Notes: a model not told the origin generated them from the sequence alone. 64,000 nt of DNA from DASUCS01 sp041166745 (GCA_041166745.1 JBEEGH010000001.1:48599-112598), one strand, 5' to 3'. Counted from the stretch's first letter, positions 26,760 through 36,395 are shown. A program made the numbers and translations.

Positions 26760-27101
26760 CTATCCGAAAAAGTTCTCTGGCCAGAGGTACTCCGGCAGGT
26801 AGTCGCGGATCAGTGCCGCTTCCGCTTGATGTCCCCTGGCCTCAAGCTCGCGAACAAAGACTGGCCAAGGAGGGATGTTGCTCTTGTAGACGTTGGAAGA
26901 CGACGTAGACATCCCGCCGCCGGTCGCGGTCGACAGCCCGCCATACGTCGCGGTCGACAGCCCGCCATACGTCGCGGTGGACATGCCACCGCCCGACGCT
27001 GTCGACATGCCACCGCCCGATGCCGTCGACAGCCCGCCGCCTGACGCTGTGCTGAGGTTTCTCGGCCAGACGTTCATGCCTGGAGGAATGGGCCTAGACA
27101 T
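26760..27101 (-). CDS. Small Gly/Ser repeat protein (LSTxxGGG type)
   Basis: This 113-aa protein has a start MSRPIPPGMNVWPRNLSTAS, then about six 7-8-residue repeats of the form (L/M)STA(S/T)GGG or LSTATYGG. A short globular tail follows: NIPPWPVFVRELEARGHQ and a final LPEYLWPENFFG. AGGAG lies 6 nt before ATG 27101. I recognise the pattern from many uncharacterised small bacterial proteins with STGPGGG-like repeats and the 'PPWPVF' tail. Their role is unknown; secretion or a structural role is not indicated by any signal peptide. It is next to a conflict-system operon. Confidence 0.75.
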   Translation of the reverse strand: MSRPIPPGMNVWPRNLSTASGGGLSTASGGGMSTASGGGMSTATYGGLSTATYGGLSTATGGGMSTSSSNVYKSNIPPWPVFVRELEARGHQAEAALIRDYLPEYLWPENFFG

Positions 27102-27423
27102 CGGCGCTCCTAGCTCTCAGACGTTCGAGCCCTACTCGCCGCGCAACGAGCGCCCAGCATACGAGCACGAGCGCGTCGGTTTAGGCCCGGTGGTTTCCGC
27201 TTCCGCACGGGTGAAGCGATCGGTTTACGCCCGCTCCATACGACGTAGTCGCGCTCGATGGTTACGTCTTTTTAATCCGGGGCGTGCAGACGAGCTCTGA
27301 CCCTCCTCGTGCCCCTGAGCAGGTCACCTACTAGGTCAGCGCGGGCGCTCCAGCTCGGATGCCAAGACCTGAGTGCTTCTTCGACTGCACGAGGCCTTAC
27401 GGCCCGTCCTCCTAATTTGCGGT
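27102..27423. other. 322 bp without a gene
   Basis: The sequence after the repeat protein gene contains only shadow frames. The repeat protein promoter (reading left) should be in the first part and the end of the S-4TM operon in the last part. I saw no convincing terminator or conserved site. Confidence 0.5.
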
Positions 27424-28332
27424 TTATGGCTGCCCGTCCATCAGCCTGGATCTGAGGTCCTCAACTGTCTCTTGCATATCGCTCTCATCTACATCACGGA
27501 ATCGCTCGTACAGCCATCGCGGCACACGCTCAGCGCGCTTCCTTGAAGCAAGCAACCCATCCTGGACGGAGCGCGACACCTCCCATAGACGCAACTCAGT
27601 GGAGGTTGAAGGCGTTCCGCTCCTCGCACTTCTAAGCTCTGAACGAACGGTCGTCGCGAGCTGCTCCCTTGTATCGGCTACGTCGCGGTGGGCGCGCGCC
27701 TGCTGCAACACCATTGCGAGGACAGCAGCGGACGGGGCGAACCATCGAATTGCAATCTGGCGCACCGAGAGGTCAAGGAGAATTGCCAACAAGATCCCAG
27801 CGATACTCCACGCAACGGCCCCCACCGAGAGGAGCATTGACCACCGACGACGTAGTCGCCAGTCCCACGAAAGATTCTCTCCTTGGCACACAAGGGCCGC
27901 ATATACAGGGTGCAGTCCAGTGACATCCGGGTACCAGCTCGCCAATCGGCTCTCATCAAGCACTGACCGACGCGCTAATCGCCTTAACTCGCTCTCCTCG
28001 ATTTGGTGATCAGGGCAGGCATCGCTCCACTCAAGTCCGAACAGCCAGGTATCGAACTCCTCTTGCACAAGGGAGGCCGTCTTCGTCGCTCGACGTGCAA
28101 TCAGGCCAAGCGAAAGCGACACAAACGCCCACGTGCCGCCCGACACCGCGATCGTCGGTGCTGTGCCAGGAAGACTGGTTGCCACGATCGCAAGCAAGCC
28201 GAATGCGATTGAGATCGATAGCCGCGCCGCCTCGATCGTCTGGGCAGTCCGGTGGCTAGCATCTGCTGCGCGCTGAAGCAGCAGGCCTCTGTCGCTCGCC
28301 TGTCGAACTCCGATGGTGCTCGGTGGGCTCAT
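27424..28332 (-). CDS. S-4TM family putative pore-forming effector
   Basis: The 302-aa protein has four predicted membrane segments, two near residues 37-85 and two near 163-210, with a soluble middle part. That middle part has FDTWLFGLEWSD, WYPDVTGLHPVYAALVCQ and NLSWDWRLRRRW, the diagnostic pattern of the S-4TM family described with nucleotide-signalling conflict systems. Members are thought to perforate the inner membrane when triggered, causing abortive infection. ATG 28332 overlaps the stop of the receiver/kinase gene (ATGA), so its synthesis is coupled to the regulator. Confidence 0.8.
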   Translation of the reverse strand: MSPPSTIGVRQASDRGLLLQRAADASHRTAQTIEAARLSISIAFGLLAIVATSLPGTAPTIAVSGGTWAFVSLSLGLIARRATKTASLVQEEFDTWLFGLEWSDACPDHQIEESELRRLARRSVLDESRLASWYPDVTGLHPVYAALVCQGENLSWDWRLRRRWSMLLSVGAVAWSIAGILLAILLDLSVRQIAIRWFAPSAAVLAMVLQQARAHRDVADTREQLATTVRSELRSARSGTPSTSTELRLWEVSRSVQDGLLASRKRAERVPRWLYERFRDVDESDMQETVEDLRSRLMDGQP

Positions 28333-30089
28333 GCCCGCAACAGGCTTACCATCGGACTCATCCAGCTCGACAGGCGGATTCGAACGCAGTTCTTGCGTCG
28401 CTTGGCACCGGACTTCGAATCATCGACCCACCAGATTGGAGCGAGCCGTACGCCTTGGAGGATCGCGACTCTGGCGTATTCCTCCGGCGTGCAATCCGGG
28501 AACGACAGTCGCAGGCGCGTGAGTACCGTGGCCGACAGCTGTTCCCAGAACGTGGACCGAGAGTCGACGATCTTCTTGGCGTCGCTGTCCGTCAGCGTCT
28601 TCTGCGCCCAGACCGTCGACCATAGGTCTTGCTCAGCGCTATGCCGGCGAAGACACGAATCGATGTCCAAAGAGTCGGCCTCGATGACTCTGTGGCTCGC
28701 TTCAAACACAGCAAAGTCCAATGCGCGAGGTCCGGGTCCCGTGGCGGCGTAGTCGATCAGGCGGGGCGAATCGTCCTCAGTACAGATGATGTTCGCGGCG
28801 TGGGAATCACCGTGACATATCGCGAACGGCACGTGCGTGATCAGCGAGTTGTTAAGGCCTTGTCCGGCGAGTGCTAGTTCCGTGCCGTCGGCCGTACGAA
28901 GACTTCGGTCCTCGTCGGTCACCCACCACGCAGCACCTGCCGCCGCCTGCTGCTTCGCGCGCCAGGTAACCGCGGACCGCACGCCATCCAAGAATTGATC
29001 GAGCCTGTCGTTGAACCCGAACTCGAATTCTCTTTGGAAAAAGTTCATGGGATTGCCAGCGTCGAGCTTGATGCCGTGCCAGTGCTTCCACTCGTCGGAG
29101 AAGAGCGTTCCGATAACACGCAGTGCGCGTGTATCCGCTTTTCGGATCGGGGCAGCGATGGTTTGTGAGTGCTGCGGATCCGGCCCGGCGAGCGAGTACG
29201 CAATAGCCCCCACGTTGTTGCCGGGAGCGCTCCCAAGGAGTTCCACCCTGTGCTTCGCAGCCCTGTCGTATCGAACGTATCGCTCGTATCTTGCGACCTC
29301 GTTCGATACATGATCGAGGCCGCCGACCTTCACTACGACCCACTCTCCGAGCACGCCCTCGGGGCCTCGCGGCCGCGCAAGGAAAACGGCAGCCCCGGAA
29401 CTCCCTGTACTGGCCTCGTCGCCCTGTGCGGCTAACTCGTCGAAGAGATCGATCTCGACCGTGCGCTCGAGGGACTGCGTACCGGCGCGAGTGCCCTGGC
29501 CGAACAGCCGTGCCACGAGGAACTCAATCTCCTCGGTTCGAGCCGTCAGGCCTATTTCCTCGGGCTCAGTCCAGCCAAAGACGCTGTGCGACTGCGAGAG
29601 CTTGTCCACCACCACAGCAAGCTTCGCTGGCTCAAGAACTACGGGATTCGACAGTCGTGATTCCGCAACTTTCTGCGCGATCGTCAGAGCTTTGTCCGAC
29701 GCGACAAACTTGGTCTTGTCGATAAGCCCACACAACCTCGACGCAATGGGCTCGTCCGGACTTAGGAGCCGCTGCACGACGAGTGCGGTGGTGGTGCCCA
29801 GGCTTGGATAGGACGTCCACGCGTATAGCTCCGCTATCGGATGGCGCCGGGCCGCGTAGGCAAGCACCTGCTCCCCTTCAAGGACCATCGGTCGCGCGTC
29901 GTCGAGTTGAAGGTCGACAATTATGAGGTCGTAGACGTGTTCGACTAATGCCGCGAGGGCATCATCCTTCGAGCTCGTACAGTCAAGGACGAGGCGCGGG
30001 TCAAGGGAGAACGCCGCTTTGCACTCGACGAGAGTGTCGGGGTGATCGTCGACGATCAGTGTCCGAAGCTGCACCGGTTTGCTCCTCAT
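28329..30089 (-). CDS. Receiver domain fused to APH-like kinase domain
   Basis: The 586-aa protein begins with a response-regulator receiver (LRTLIVDDHPDTLVE, phospho-acceptor region DLIIVDLQLDD, about residues 7-130). The large C-terminal part, about residues 220-500, looks like an aminoglycoside-phosphotransferase or TCAD9-like kinase fold: VVVKVGGLDHVSNEVARYE, FAICHGDSHAANIICTED and PRLIDYAATGPGPRALDF. It could phosphorylate a partner or be a pseudokinase scaffold. It overlaps both neighbours by 4 bp. I infer that it relays a signal from the GAF-HATPase protein to the S-4TM effector. Confidence 0.75.
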   Translation of the reverse strand: MRSKPVQLRTLIVDDHPDTLVECKAAFSLDPRLVLDCTSSKDDALAALVEHVYDLIIVDLQLDDARPMVLEGEQVLAYAARRHPIAELYAWTSYPSLGTTTALVVQRLLSPDEPIASRLCGLIDKTKFVASDKALTIAQKVAESRLSNPVVLEPAKLAVVVDKLSQSHSVFGWTEPEEIGLTARTEEIEFLVARLFGQGTRAGTQSLERTVEIDLFDELAAQGDEASTGSSGAAVFLARPRGPEGVLGEWVVVKVGGLDHVSNEVARYERYVRYDRAAKHRVELLGSAPGNNVGAIAYSLAGPDPQHSQTIAAPIRKADTRALRVIGTLFSDEWKHWHGIKLDAGNPMNFFQREFEFGFNDRLDQFLDGVRSAVTWRAKQQAAAGAAWWVTDEDRSLRTADGTELALAGQGLNNSLITHVPFAICHGDSHAANIICTEDDSPRLIDYAATGPGPRALDFAVFEASHRVIEADSLDIDSCLRRHSAEQDLWSTVWAQKTLTDSDAKKIVDSRSTFWEQLSATVLTRLRLSFPDCTPEEYARVAILQGVRLAPIWWVDDSKSGAKRRKNCVRIRLSSWMSPMVSLLRA

Positions 30090-32398
30090 GTTGACTTCAA
30101 AGGGACGGCCAAACGAACGCGGATGTGTCGGTCGCTGTGGTCGGCGACGAAGATGTCGCCGCGCACGAATCTGATGGCGACGCCGGCCCCGAACGCACCC
30201 AAATGGAGTCGTCCGCCCGACGCGATCGGGACGGTGTACAGCGCGCTGAGCGGCAGACGTAGACCTCGCGGAAACTGGTTTTGAACATCGAGAACGAGGC
30301 GACCCTCCTCGATGTCGCTCTTTAGCTGAACGTACGTACGGCCGAGGTCGTCACCTGGAGCGTAATGAAACGCGTTTTGCAAAAGCTCAGTTAGTGCCAT
30401 GAAGAGAGCGCGCCCGACTCGCTCCGACACGGATAGTCCGGGGTCGGGCTGCGGTGTGACCCAGACAGCGCGTCTCGATCCCAGTTCGGCTGCATCGACA
30501 GCAGCCAGCGCGGCTTCGACTATCGGCGCCACTGCGACAAGGCCTTGGTGCGGATCGAAGACCGAGGCTCCGACACCCTGTTCTCCCGCAAGACTGAGCG
30601 ATCGTCGGATGGTCTCGGCCATACCCTCGCGCTCGACATCGGACAGGGGGCCTGCCGTGCGTAGCTGATCGCTGACCCTCGCGAGCGTGTGCGCCGCACC
30701 GAATAGACGGATTCCGACGTCGAGCAGTTCTGCTTCGAGTACTCGATGTACTCGGGTGATCTCGGACGCGGCCACTGCTGCAAGAACATGGGCGACCGAG
30801 CGGATCGGCTGAAGCACGCCCTTCCGGCTCGACTCGATGTTGAGAGTGGCAACACACCGGCCGTAGCCCGAGATGGGCACACACAGCTCCGATTTGGTTG
30901 GTCGTGGCTCGCCTGTCGCGCTGTTCTTTGGGACTGTGACACCCTCTAGCCCGAGTTCCTTCAGAACGGACGATTTGTCAATGTTGTCGATCTGAATCGT
31001 CTGTTGCGTTCGAGCACATAGCGCGACAACGCTGCTCTTACTTCCGATCGCAATTCGGCTGTACTCGTCATTTCTACGCTCGGCTGGTGCGATCGCGACT
31101 CGCACAAGTTCCGAGCGGTCCGTCGACTCAACCCGAATCGACACGGAGTCGATCTGAGGATGCTCCGAGATCTGATCCACGATCGACTGAAGGGTTGGCA
31201 TCAGTAGTACGACATCGGCTCCTATACCGAGATCCTCACCGAGCGAGCCGTCGAACGCGCGCTCGACGGTGGGTGGAGTCGCACGACTAACGGAACTAAC
31301 GAGGTCTAGGGCTGCCGCCAGAAACTCGGCCTCACTTAGCACCGACAAACGGATCGCAACGTTGCGTGCGAGCGCCGCGTCGTATTGGGAGTAAGGACTT
31401 CCACCACTCATCGTGGTGCGACCGAGCAGTAGTACGCCCGAGATTGCGCCTGCCTTGACTGTTGCTCCGCCGATCGGCACCGCCATCTGCGGACCTGGAG
31501 GTGTCGGCTGGAGTCTCTCGAGTCCGCTCGATTCGTCATTCAGAAAGAACGTGGTGCTCTGCCGGTACGCGCGCGCTCCGATGTGCGTGGCAGATAGGAG
31601 ATCGATCGTCTCCAGCTCTGGGACTGCGTCGAGGCGATCAAACGAAAGGAGTTGCAATCGCTTCGAGTCGGACGGTGAATAAACCGCCGCCCAATCACTT
31701 CTCGTGGCGTCGAGTGCCAGATGAGTTAGCCGTGGAAGAAGCGACGCAGGCGTCGCCGTCCGTGGATCGGTCAGCTGGCGCACTGCTCGTTCGACGGCCG
31801 CGTTTTCCACACCCGCCGTTCGCTCCACGACAGGAACCGTGGTCGCGAACACAGAGGCGAGACGTTTCACGGCAGGCGCGGGGAGACCACCGTCGCGGTC
31901 CGTAATGATGATTAACTCAAGCTCCAGCCCTTCATCGGCAGTGAACGCGGTCGCGGTCGCTGCGGAAAGCCACGCGAGGTCAAGCGCTGGAAATAGCCCC
32001 GCGAGCAGCTCGCCAAGCCCTTCGCAACTGCGTTGGCGCGCCGCTTCGCGCGCGCCCTTTGTCCACTCGGTCCACGTTTCGTAGACCGGCGGCGGGTCTC
32101 CAGGCTCGATACGTGGTCGCACGGCTCGACCATCTTGGATCGCCAAGAGCAATGAACCGTAGACAGTCGACCGGTTCAGCGGCACCAGCACGGCATGCGA
32201 GGGTCCAATCGCCGTCAGAGATTCCGACTCCACGACAGCCTCAGATGCGCCTGTACCGGACAAGACGTAATCCGCCAGGTCCCAAGACTCGCCGCGATGT
32301 TCGTTGACCAACCCGGAGCGTCCGGGAAGGAAGGGCAGAAGCCGACGCATCCGGCTCGCATTCGACTTACGGAACTCACCCCCAGACGAACTGGCCAT
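30086..32398 (-). CDS. Tandem-GAF histidine-kinase-like sensor
   Basis: This 770-aa soluble protein contains two GAF-like segments (about residues 220-350 and 400-545) for ligand sensing. A helical linker follows, and then a HATPase domain with N-box ELLQNAFHYAPGD and G-box GAFGAGVAIRF. The dimerisation/phospho-accepting helix (near HTLARVSDQL) is weakly conserved, so autophosphorylation is uncertain. It is the first gene of the operon, with ATG 32398, and its stop overlaps the receiver-kinase start (ATGA). It should sense a cytosolic cue and address the receiver protein. Confidence 0.75.
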   Translation of the reverse strand: MASSSGGEFRKSNASRMRRLLPFLPGRSGLVNEHRGESWDLADYVLSGTGASEAVVESESLTAIGPSHAVLVPLNRSTVYGSLLLAIQDGRAVRPRIEPGDPPPVYETWTEWTKGAREAARQRSCEGLGELLAGLFPALDLAWLSAATATAFTADEGLELELIIITDRDGGLPAPAVKRLASVFATTVPVVERTAGVENAAVERAVRQLTDPRTATPASLLPRLTHLALDATRSDWAAVYSPSDSKRLQLLSFDRLDAVPELETIDLLSATHIGARAYRQSTTFFLNDESSGLERLQPTPPGPQMAVPIGGATVKAGAISGVLLLGRTTMSGGSPYSQYDAALARNVAIRLSVLSEAEFLAAALDLVSSVSRATPPTVERAFDGSLGEDLGIGADVVLLMPTLQSIVDQISEHPQIDSVSIRVESTDRSELVRVAIAPAERRNDEYSRIAIGSKSSVVALCARTQQTIQIDNIDKSSVLKELGLEGVTVPKNSATGEPRPTKSELCVPISGYGRCVATLNIESSRKGVLQPIRSVAHVLAAVAASEITRVHRVLEAELLDVGIRLFGAAHTLARVSDQLRTAGPLSDVEREGMAETIRRSLSLAGEQGVGASVFDPHQGLVAVAPIVEAALAAVDAAELGSRRAVWVTPQPDPGLSVSERVGRALFMALTELLQNAFHYAPGDDLGRTYVQLKSDIEEGRLVLDVQNQFPRGLRLPLSALYTVPIASGGRLHLGAFGAGVAIRFVRGDIFVADHSDRHIRVRLAVPLKST

Positions 32399-32540
32399 TT
32401 GCCTCCATCTCCTATCGGCGCGCCCCTATCGCGAGCCTGAACGCTAGGCACGATCAACGCCACTGACTAGGGCTCTTCGCCGACGACCGCGGCCGGGGCG
32501 CGTTGCGCGGTTTCAGAGCGCGCACCATTCGGTTCGTTCA

Positions 32541-35500
32541 ATGATCTTCAGGTGCGCTACACACCAGATCGTCAGCGTTCACATCGGCACGTTGGGCGCG
32601 ATCGTTGGATCGGCTTCGTGTTCAATGCCGAGGTTGTCTCTCGTTCCCACGTACGTTGGTGTTTTAGCGAGCACTGGAGTACAGGTGGCGTACTTCGTTG
32701 ATGCAGCCGCTGGAGTTGCTCCAAGGTGGCATGCAACCGGGCTTCGGGTGGCGCAGCTCGGCGCACTGTGGGCTGTTGCGAGTCGGTTCACGCTTGGCAC
32801 GGGGCCCGTTCAGGTGGTCTTGCCGACCGGCTCTGGGAAGACGGCCGTGATGACCGCGCTTCCGTTCGCTGTACCGACTACTCGTGTTCTCGTGATCGCC
32901 CCGAGCCGATTGGTGCGCGACCAGGTCGTCGACGAGTTCCGCACGCTCAACGTTCTGCGCGCGTCGGGCAGCGCTACCGAGGACCTACCTGCACCCACGG
33001 TTCTCCGTGTGGATCACCGGATGACTGATTGGTCTGTCGCAGATGGCTCGGATGTCGTGGTCGGGACTCCGTCGGTCCTGAGCAGTTCGTATCCCGACGT
33101 CGCACCGGTACCCGACGGTCTATTCGATCTGGTTTTGATCGACGAGGCCCATCACGTTGCGGCACCCACGTGGGAAACATTGCTGCTGCAGTTCACTGGG
33201 GTTCGAGCGGCGCTGTTCACGGCAACACCGTTTCGGCGCGATCGCAGGGGTTTGCCGGGAGAGATCGCCTACTCGTATCCGCTGTCGGCCGCGATTGCTG
33301 ATGGGATCTTCCAGCCGATCGAGTTCGTTCCCGTTGATGTCGAGCTGCTGGCCGATCGAGATCGTGCCTTGGCGGAGCGCGCCGCGCAGCGGCTGCTGGA
33401 CCCGGTTCATCGGGCCGCGGGAAGCGCGCTCATCGTGCGGACGGACAGGATCGACGAAGCCGAGCGTCTCGTCGGCGTCTATGCCGAGGTTGGTGTGCCT
33501 ATTGGGGTCGTTCACAGCCGAATGTCGCTTCGATCGGCTCGTCGGGTGCTGCGGCACCTCGAGGAGGGTGATCTTCGAGGTATCGCCAGCGTCGGCGTGC
33601 TAGGAGAAGGTTTCGATCTTCCCCGGCTCAAGATCGCGGTGTACCACCAGCGCCACAAGTCGCTGCCGGCGACGCTGCAGTTCGTTGGGCGCATCGCGCG
33701 AGTTCAGCCAGGTGTTCTTCGTCCGCCGGCGGAGCTCATTGCCGTCCGCGAAGACGTGCAGGATGAGACTCGACAGCTGTATGCCGACGATGCTGCGTGG
33801 GGGGAGTTGCTTCCTGCGATCTCGGAGGCGGCCGTCGACCGCGAGCGCGCTCGCCGAGAGTACTTGCGGGAACTGCAGCCGAGCGACGAGGCCGAGTTCT
33901 CGGTCTATGCGTTGCAGCCGCGGTTCCAGGCCGAGGTGTACACGATCCCGGATGGCGTCGAGGTTCGACTCGATTACACCGATCCGAGGTTGGCGGGCGG
34001 CGTCGTATTGGAGGCGATCGTCGACGATGCCGCCGAGTTGCTGGCCGTGGTGACGCGTCACCTGTGGAGCCCGGAGTGGTTGCAAAGCGATGTATTGGAC
34101 ACCTACGAGCATCGTCTTCACCTCGTCGTCTTGGACCGCGAACGCTCGCTTCTGTTCGTGTCAACTTCTTCGGAGGCGTCGGTCGCCTCGCTCCTTGCCG
34201 AGATCGGAGCCAAGGACGCCCCGAAGGTCGAAGCCATGTCGATGAATAGGTTTCTTCATGGGCTCGACGTGCTGTCGTATTCGTCGATCGGTATGAGGAG
34301 TGCGCGCGCCCCGAGTCCGCATGAGGCGACGTACCGGATGATCGCCAGCTCCGCGGCCGAGCGAGCGGTTCGGCAAGGCGAGGCCCGGTCATATGGAGTG
34401 GGTCACCTGATTGGACGGCACCGTTCCGACGATGGCGCCATTCACGCGATTGGGATCTCGGTGGCCAAGCGCAAGGTGTTCGCGCCCGAGACTGGTGACC
34501 TGTTGGGTTACAAGCATTGGTGCCGACGTGTCGGTGCCCTCATGCAGGCCGCCGGCGCCGTCAGTGGACGCGCGCCGTTGCTCGATCTCCAGATGCCGAC
34601 CGATGTTGGCGATTTCGATTCAGAGCCTCTGGTGGCACTGCTGGATTGGCAGCTCACGCAGGGCGGCACGGTCATGCTGATCGGCGCTCGTGTCGTGGAT
34701 CTGGCCGATACCGAGCTGCTGGTCGAACCGGTCGATCGGTCGTCCTACCGCGTGCGATTCGAAGTCGACGGAGAGGTTGTGTGCTCCATCTTCGTCGACG
34801 CGCATGGGCGGACGCGGGCCGACGGAGCTGACCCTGCGGTTGTCTCGCCGGAGGGCGAGATGTCGCTAACCGAGGCGCTCGCTGAGTGGCCGCACTGCAC
34901 CTACTTCGCCGACGGCTCGTCGGTCTATGGGTCGGTTCGGTTCCCGGGCCAACAGGAGCTGCAACCCGTCCCGCCCGAGGTTGTCCGCAGCCTCGACTGG
35001 GGTGACGTCGACCTACGACGGGAAGCTAAGCCGGGCCGCGATGGTCGCCCGAACGTTCAGGAGTGGATGGTGCGGTGGGTTGCAGATCAGCAGCCCGACG
35101 TCGTAATCATCGACGACTCGGCCAACGAACTTGCTGACGTGGTCGCACTCACGAGACACGGGGCCGGAGCGGTCGAGGTGACACTCATCCACTGCAAATG
35201 GTCGTCCAAGGATGCCCCGGGACACCGACTCGATGACGTGCACGACGTCACATGTCAGGCAGTGCGATCCGCTCGCTGGAGCGGAAGCAACCGGTTCTTC
35301 ACCCGCCTCCTCGAACGACTCCAACGCGGAGGACAATCCCACGTCGTCGGCGATACCGAATCGGGGTTGGTCTATGTGGCGGCACTAGCAGGCCGCCCCA
35401 CCGCTACCGATTTCCGGGTCGTCATCGCGCAACCTGGCCTCCGCATCGACCGGATCGCCCAGCACGAGGCCATCAACTCGCTGCTCGTCAACGCAACCGA

Positions 35501-35546
35501 CTGGATCCGCAGCCAAGGGGCCGACGTGCTCGTCTTGGGCAGCTGA
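32541..35546 (+). CDS. SF2 helicase with C-terminal nuclease-like domain
   Basis: This 1001-aa protein has helicase motif I LPTGSGKT (94-101), motif II LIDEAHH (about 200), motif III FTATPFRRD, and motif VI LQFVGRIARVQPG. The last 170 residues contain VVIIDDSANELADVVAL followed by VTLIHCKWS, a spacing like D...E-x-K of PD-(D/E)xK nucleases. Such fusions act as DNA-targeting defence proteins. It is transcribed divergently from the S-4TM operon, separated by 142 bp. ATG 32541 has no clear ribosome-binding site; ATG 32625 is an alternative start. Confidence 0.8.
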   Translation: MIFRCATHQIVSVHIGTLGAIVGSASCSMPRLSLVPTYVGVLASTGVQVAYFVDAAAGVAPRWHATGLRVAQLGALWAVASRFTLGTGPVQVVLPTGSGKTAVMTALPFAVPTTRVLVIAPSRLVRDQVVDEFRTLNVLRASGSATEDLPAPTVLRVDHRMTDWSVADGSDVVVGTPSVLSSSYPDVAPVPDGLFDLVLIDEAHHVAAPTWETLLLQFTGVRAALFTATPFRRDRRGLPGEIAYSYPLSAAIADGIFQPIEFVPVDVELLADRDRALAERAAQRLLDPVHRAAGSALIVRTDRIDEAERLVGVYAEVGVPIGVVHSRMSLRSARRVLRHLEEGDLRGIASVGVLGEGFDLPRLKIAVYHQRHKSLPATLQFVGRIARVQPGVLRPPAELIAVREDVQDETRQLYADDAAWGELLPAISEAAVDRERARREYLRELQPSDEAEFSVYALQPRFQAEVYTIPDGVEVRLDYTDPRLAGGVVLEAIVDDAAELLAVVTRHLWSPEWLQSDVLDTYEHRLHLVVLDRERSLLFVSTSSEASVASLLAEIGAKDAPKVEAMSMNRFLHGLDVLSYSSIGMRSARAPSPHEATYRMIASSAAERAVRQGEARSYGVGHLIGRHRSDDGAIHAIGISVAKRKVFAPETGDLLGYKHWCRRVGALMQAAGAVSGRAPLLDLQMPTDVGDFDSEPLVALLDWQLTQGGTVMLIGARVVDLADTELLVEPVDRSSYRVRFEVDGEVVCSIFVDAHGRTRADGADPAVVSPEGEMSLTEALAEWPHCTYFADGSSVYGSVRFPGQQELQPVPPEVVRSLDWGDVDLRREAKPGRDGRPNVQEWMVRWVADQQPDVVIIDDSANELADVVALTRHGAGAVEVTLIHCKWSSKDAPGHRLDDVHDVTCQAVRSARWSGSNRFFTRLLERLQRGGQSHVVGDTESGLVYVAALAGRPTATDFRVVIAQPGLRIDRIAQHEAINSLLVNATDWIRSQGADVLVLGS

Positions 35547-35898
35547 CCGGAGACAGTGTTCAAACGCGGGCCGCAGCGAACGTTCGCCTGTGGTGCCGTT
35601 GCCCGCTAGTCATATCCGTATCGCGCCAGCTACGGAGCTTGGGCGAGCGTCGTCCAGAGCCCGTTCACCCGTAGCTCGCCGGTAATCAGGCGACGCGTTC
35701 GGCGTGGATACAGCATGGCGCAACCGCCCGAATTTGGCGCGCACGAGCTACGACAGCCAGACGTCAACGCGACGGACCAATCCGAGCGACGCCGACCCGG
35801 GCCGCGACCACGACCATGAGCGGCTTCTCAACCACAGCGTGTAGCCGACCCTTTCGGCGGTACACGCACCGAATTGTGAGTCGAGTGGTCACCGCGCA
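35547..35898. other. 352 bp without a gene
   Basis: No coding frame with family resemblance, repeat or hairpin was seen here. The sequence should hold the end of the helicase transcript and the promoter of the HxlR regulator. Confidence 0.5.
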
Positions 35899-36264
35899 AT
35901 GACGTCAGGCCCCGATCCGATCGTTGGCCTGACAAGTGCGTCGACGCTGTCAGGACAAGACATCGAGAAATTGCTCGCGCTCCTCGGTAAACGCTGGGTG
36001 CTCGAAGTCATCGCCCGTCTCCAAGCCGGCCCGCTTCGACGTCATGTACTTCGCAGCGCGCTCCAGCCTGTCTCCGACAAGGTGCTCACGGCCGTGCTGC
36101 GCGACCTCGAGGCCGCCGGCATCGTTACGCACACGATCACCGCGAGCGTTCCGGCCAGAGTGGACTACGACCTCACCGCCCGCGGGCGGGCGCTCGCGCA
36201 ACCGCTCGCAGCGTTCGCCGCGTGGTGTCGCACATCGATCGAGAACCCAACGCGTCTGCACTAA
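35899..36264 (+). CDS. HxlR-family winged-helix regulator
   Basis: The 121-aa protein has the HxlR layout: LLGKRWVLEVIARLQAGPLR, DKVLTAVLRDLEAAGIV and VDYDLTARGRALAQPL. HxlR/DUF24 proteins are dimeric cytosolic regulators, often responding to electrophiles or redox signals, although members without the N-terminal cysteine use other cues; no such cysteine is seen here. It precedes a six-gene operon on the same strand by 131 bp and may control it, which is inference. Confidence 0.85.
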   Translation: MTSGPDPIVGLTSASTLSGQDIEKLLALLGKRWVLEVIARLQAGPLRRHVLRSALQPVSDKVLTAVLRDLEAAGIVTHTITASVPARVDYDLTARGRALAQPLAAFAAWCRTSIENPTRLH

Positions 36265-36395
36265 GGGCTCCATTCATCTGCGAACCGAATGGTGCGTTGC
36301 CACCCATCAAGTGCGCGCACAAACCAATGCAGCGTTCGGTGTGTCGACCTACAGTGCGCAACACCGGGGCGGAAACCGAAGCGCGGGAGTAACCC

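Noticed and set aside
26929..27050. Tandem repeats considered as a CRISPR array or minisatellite
   Set aside because: The repeats are about 24 bp without spacers and lie in frame inside the LSTxxGGG protein gene; they are coding repeats.
26893..27300. Plus-strand ORF with PPPDAVDMPPPDAV repeats
   Set aside because: It is the antisense of the glycine-rich repeat protein 26760-27101, which has a ribosome-binding site and a recognisable head and tail.
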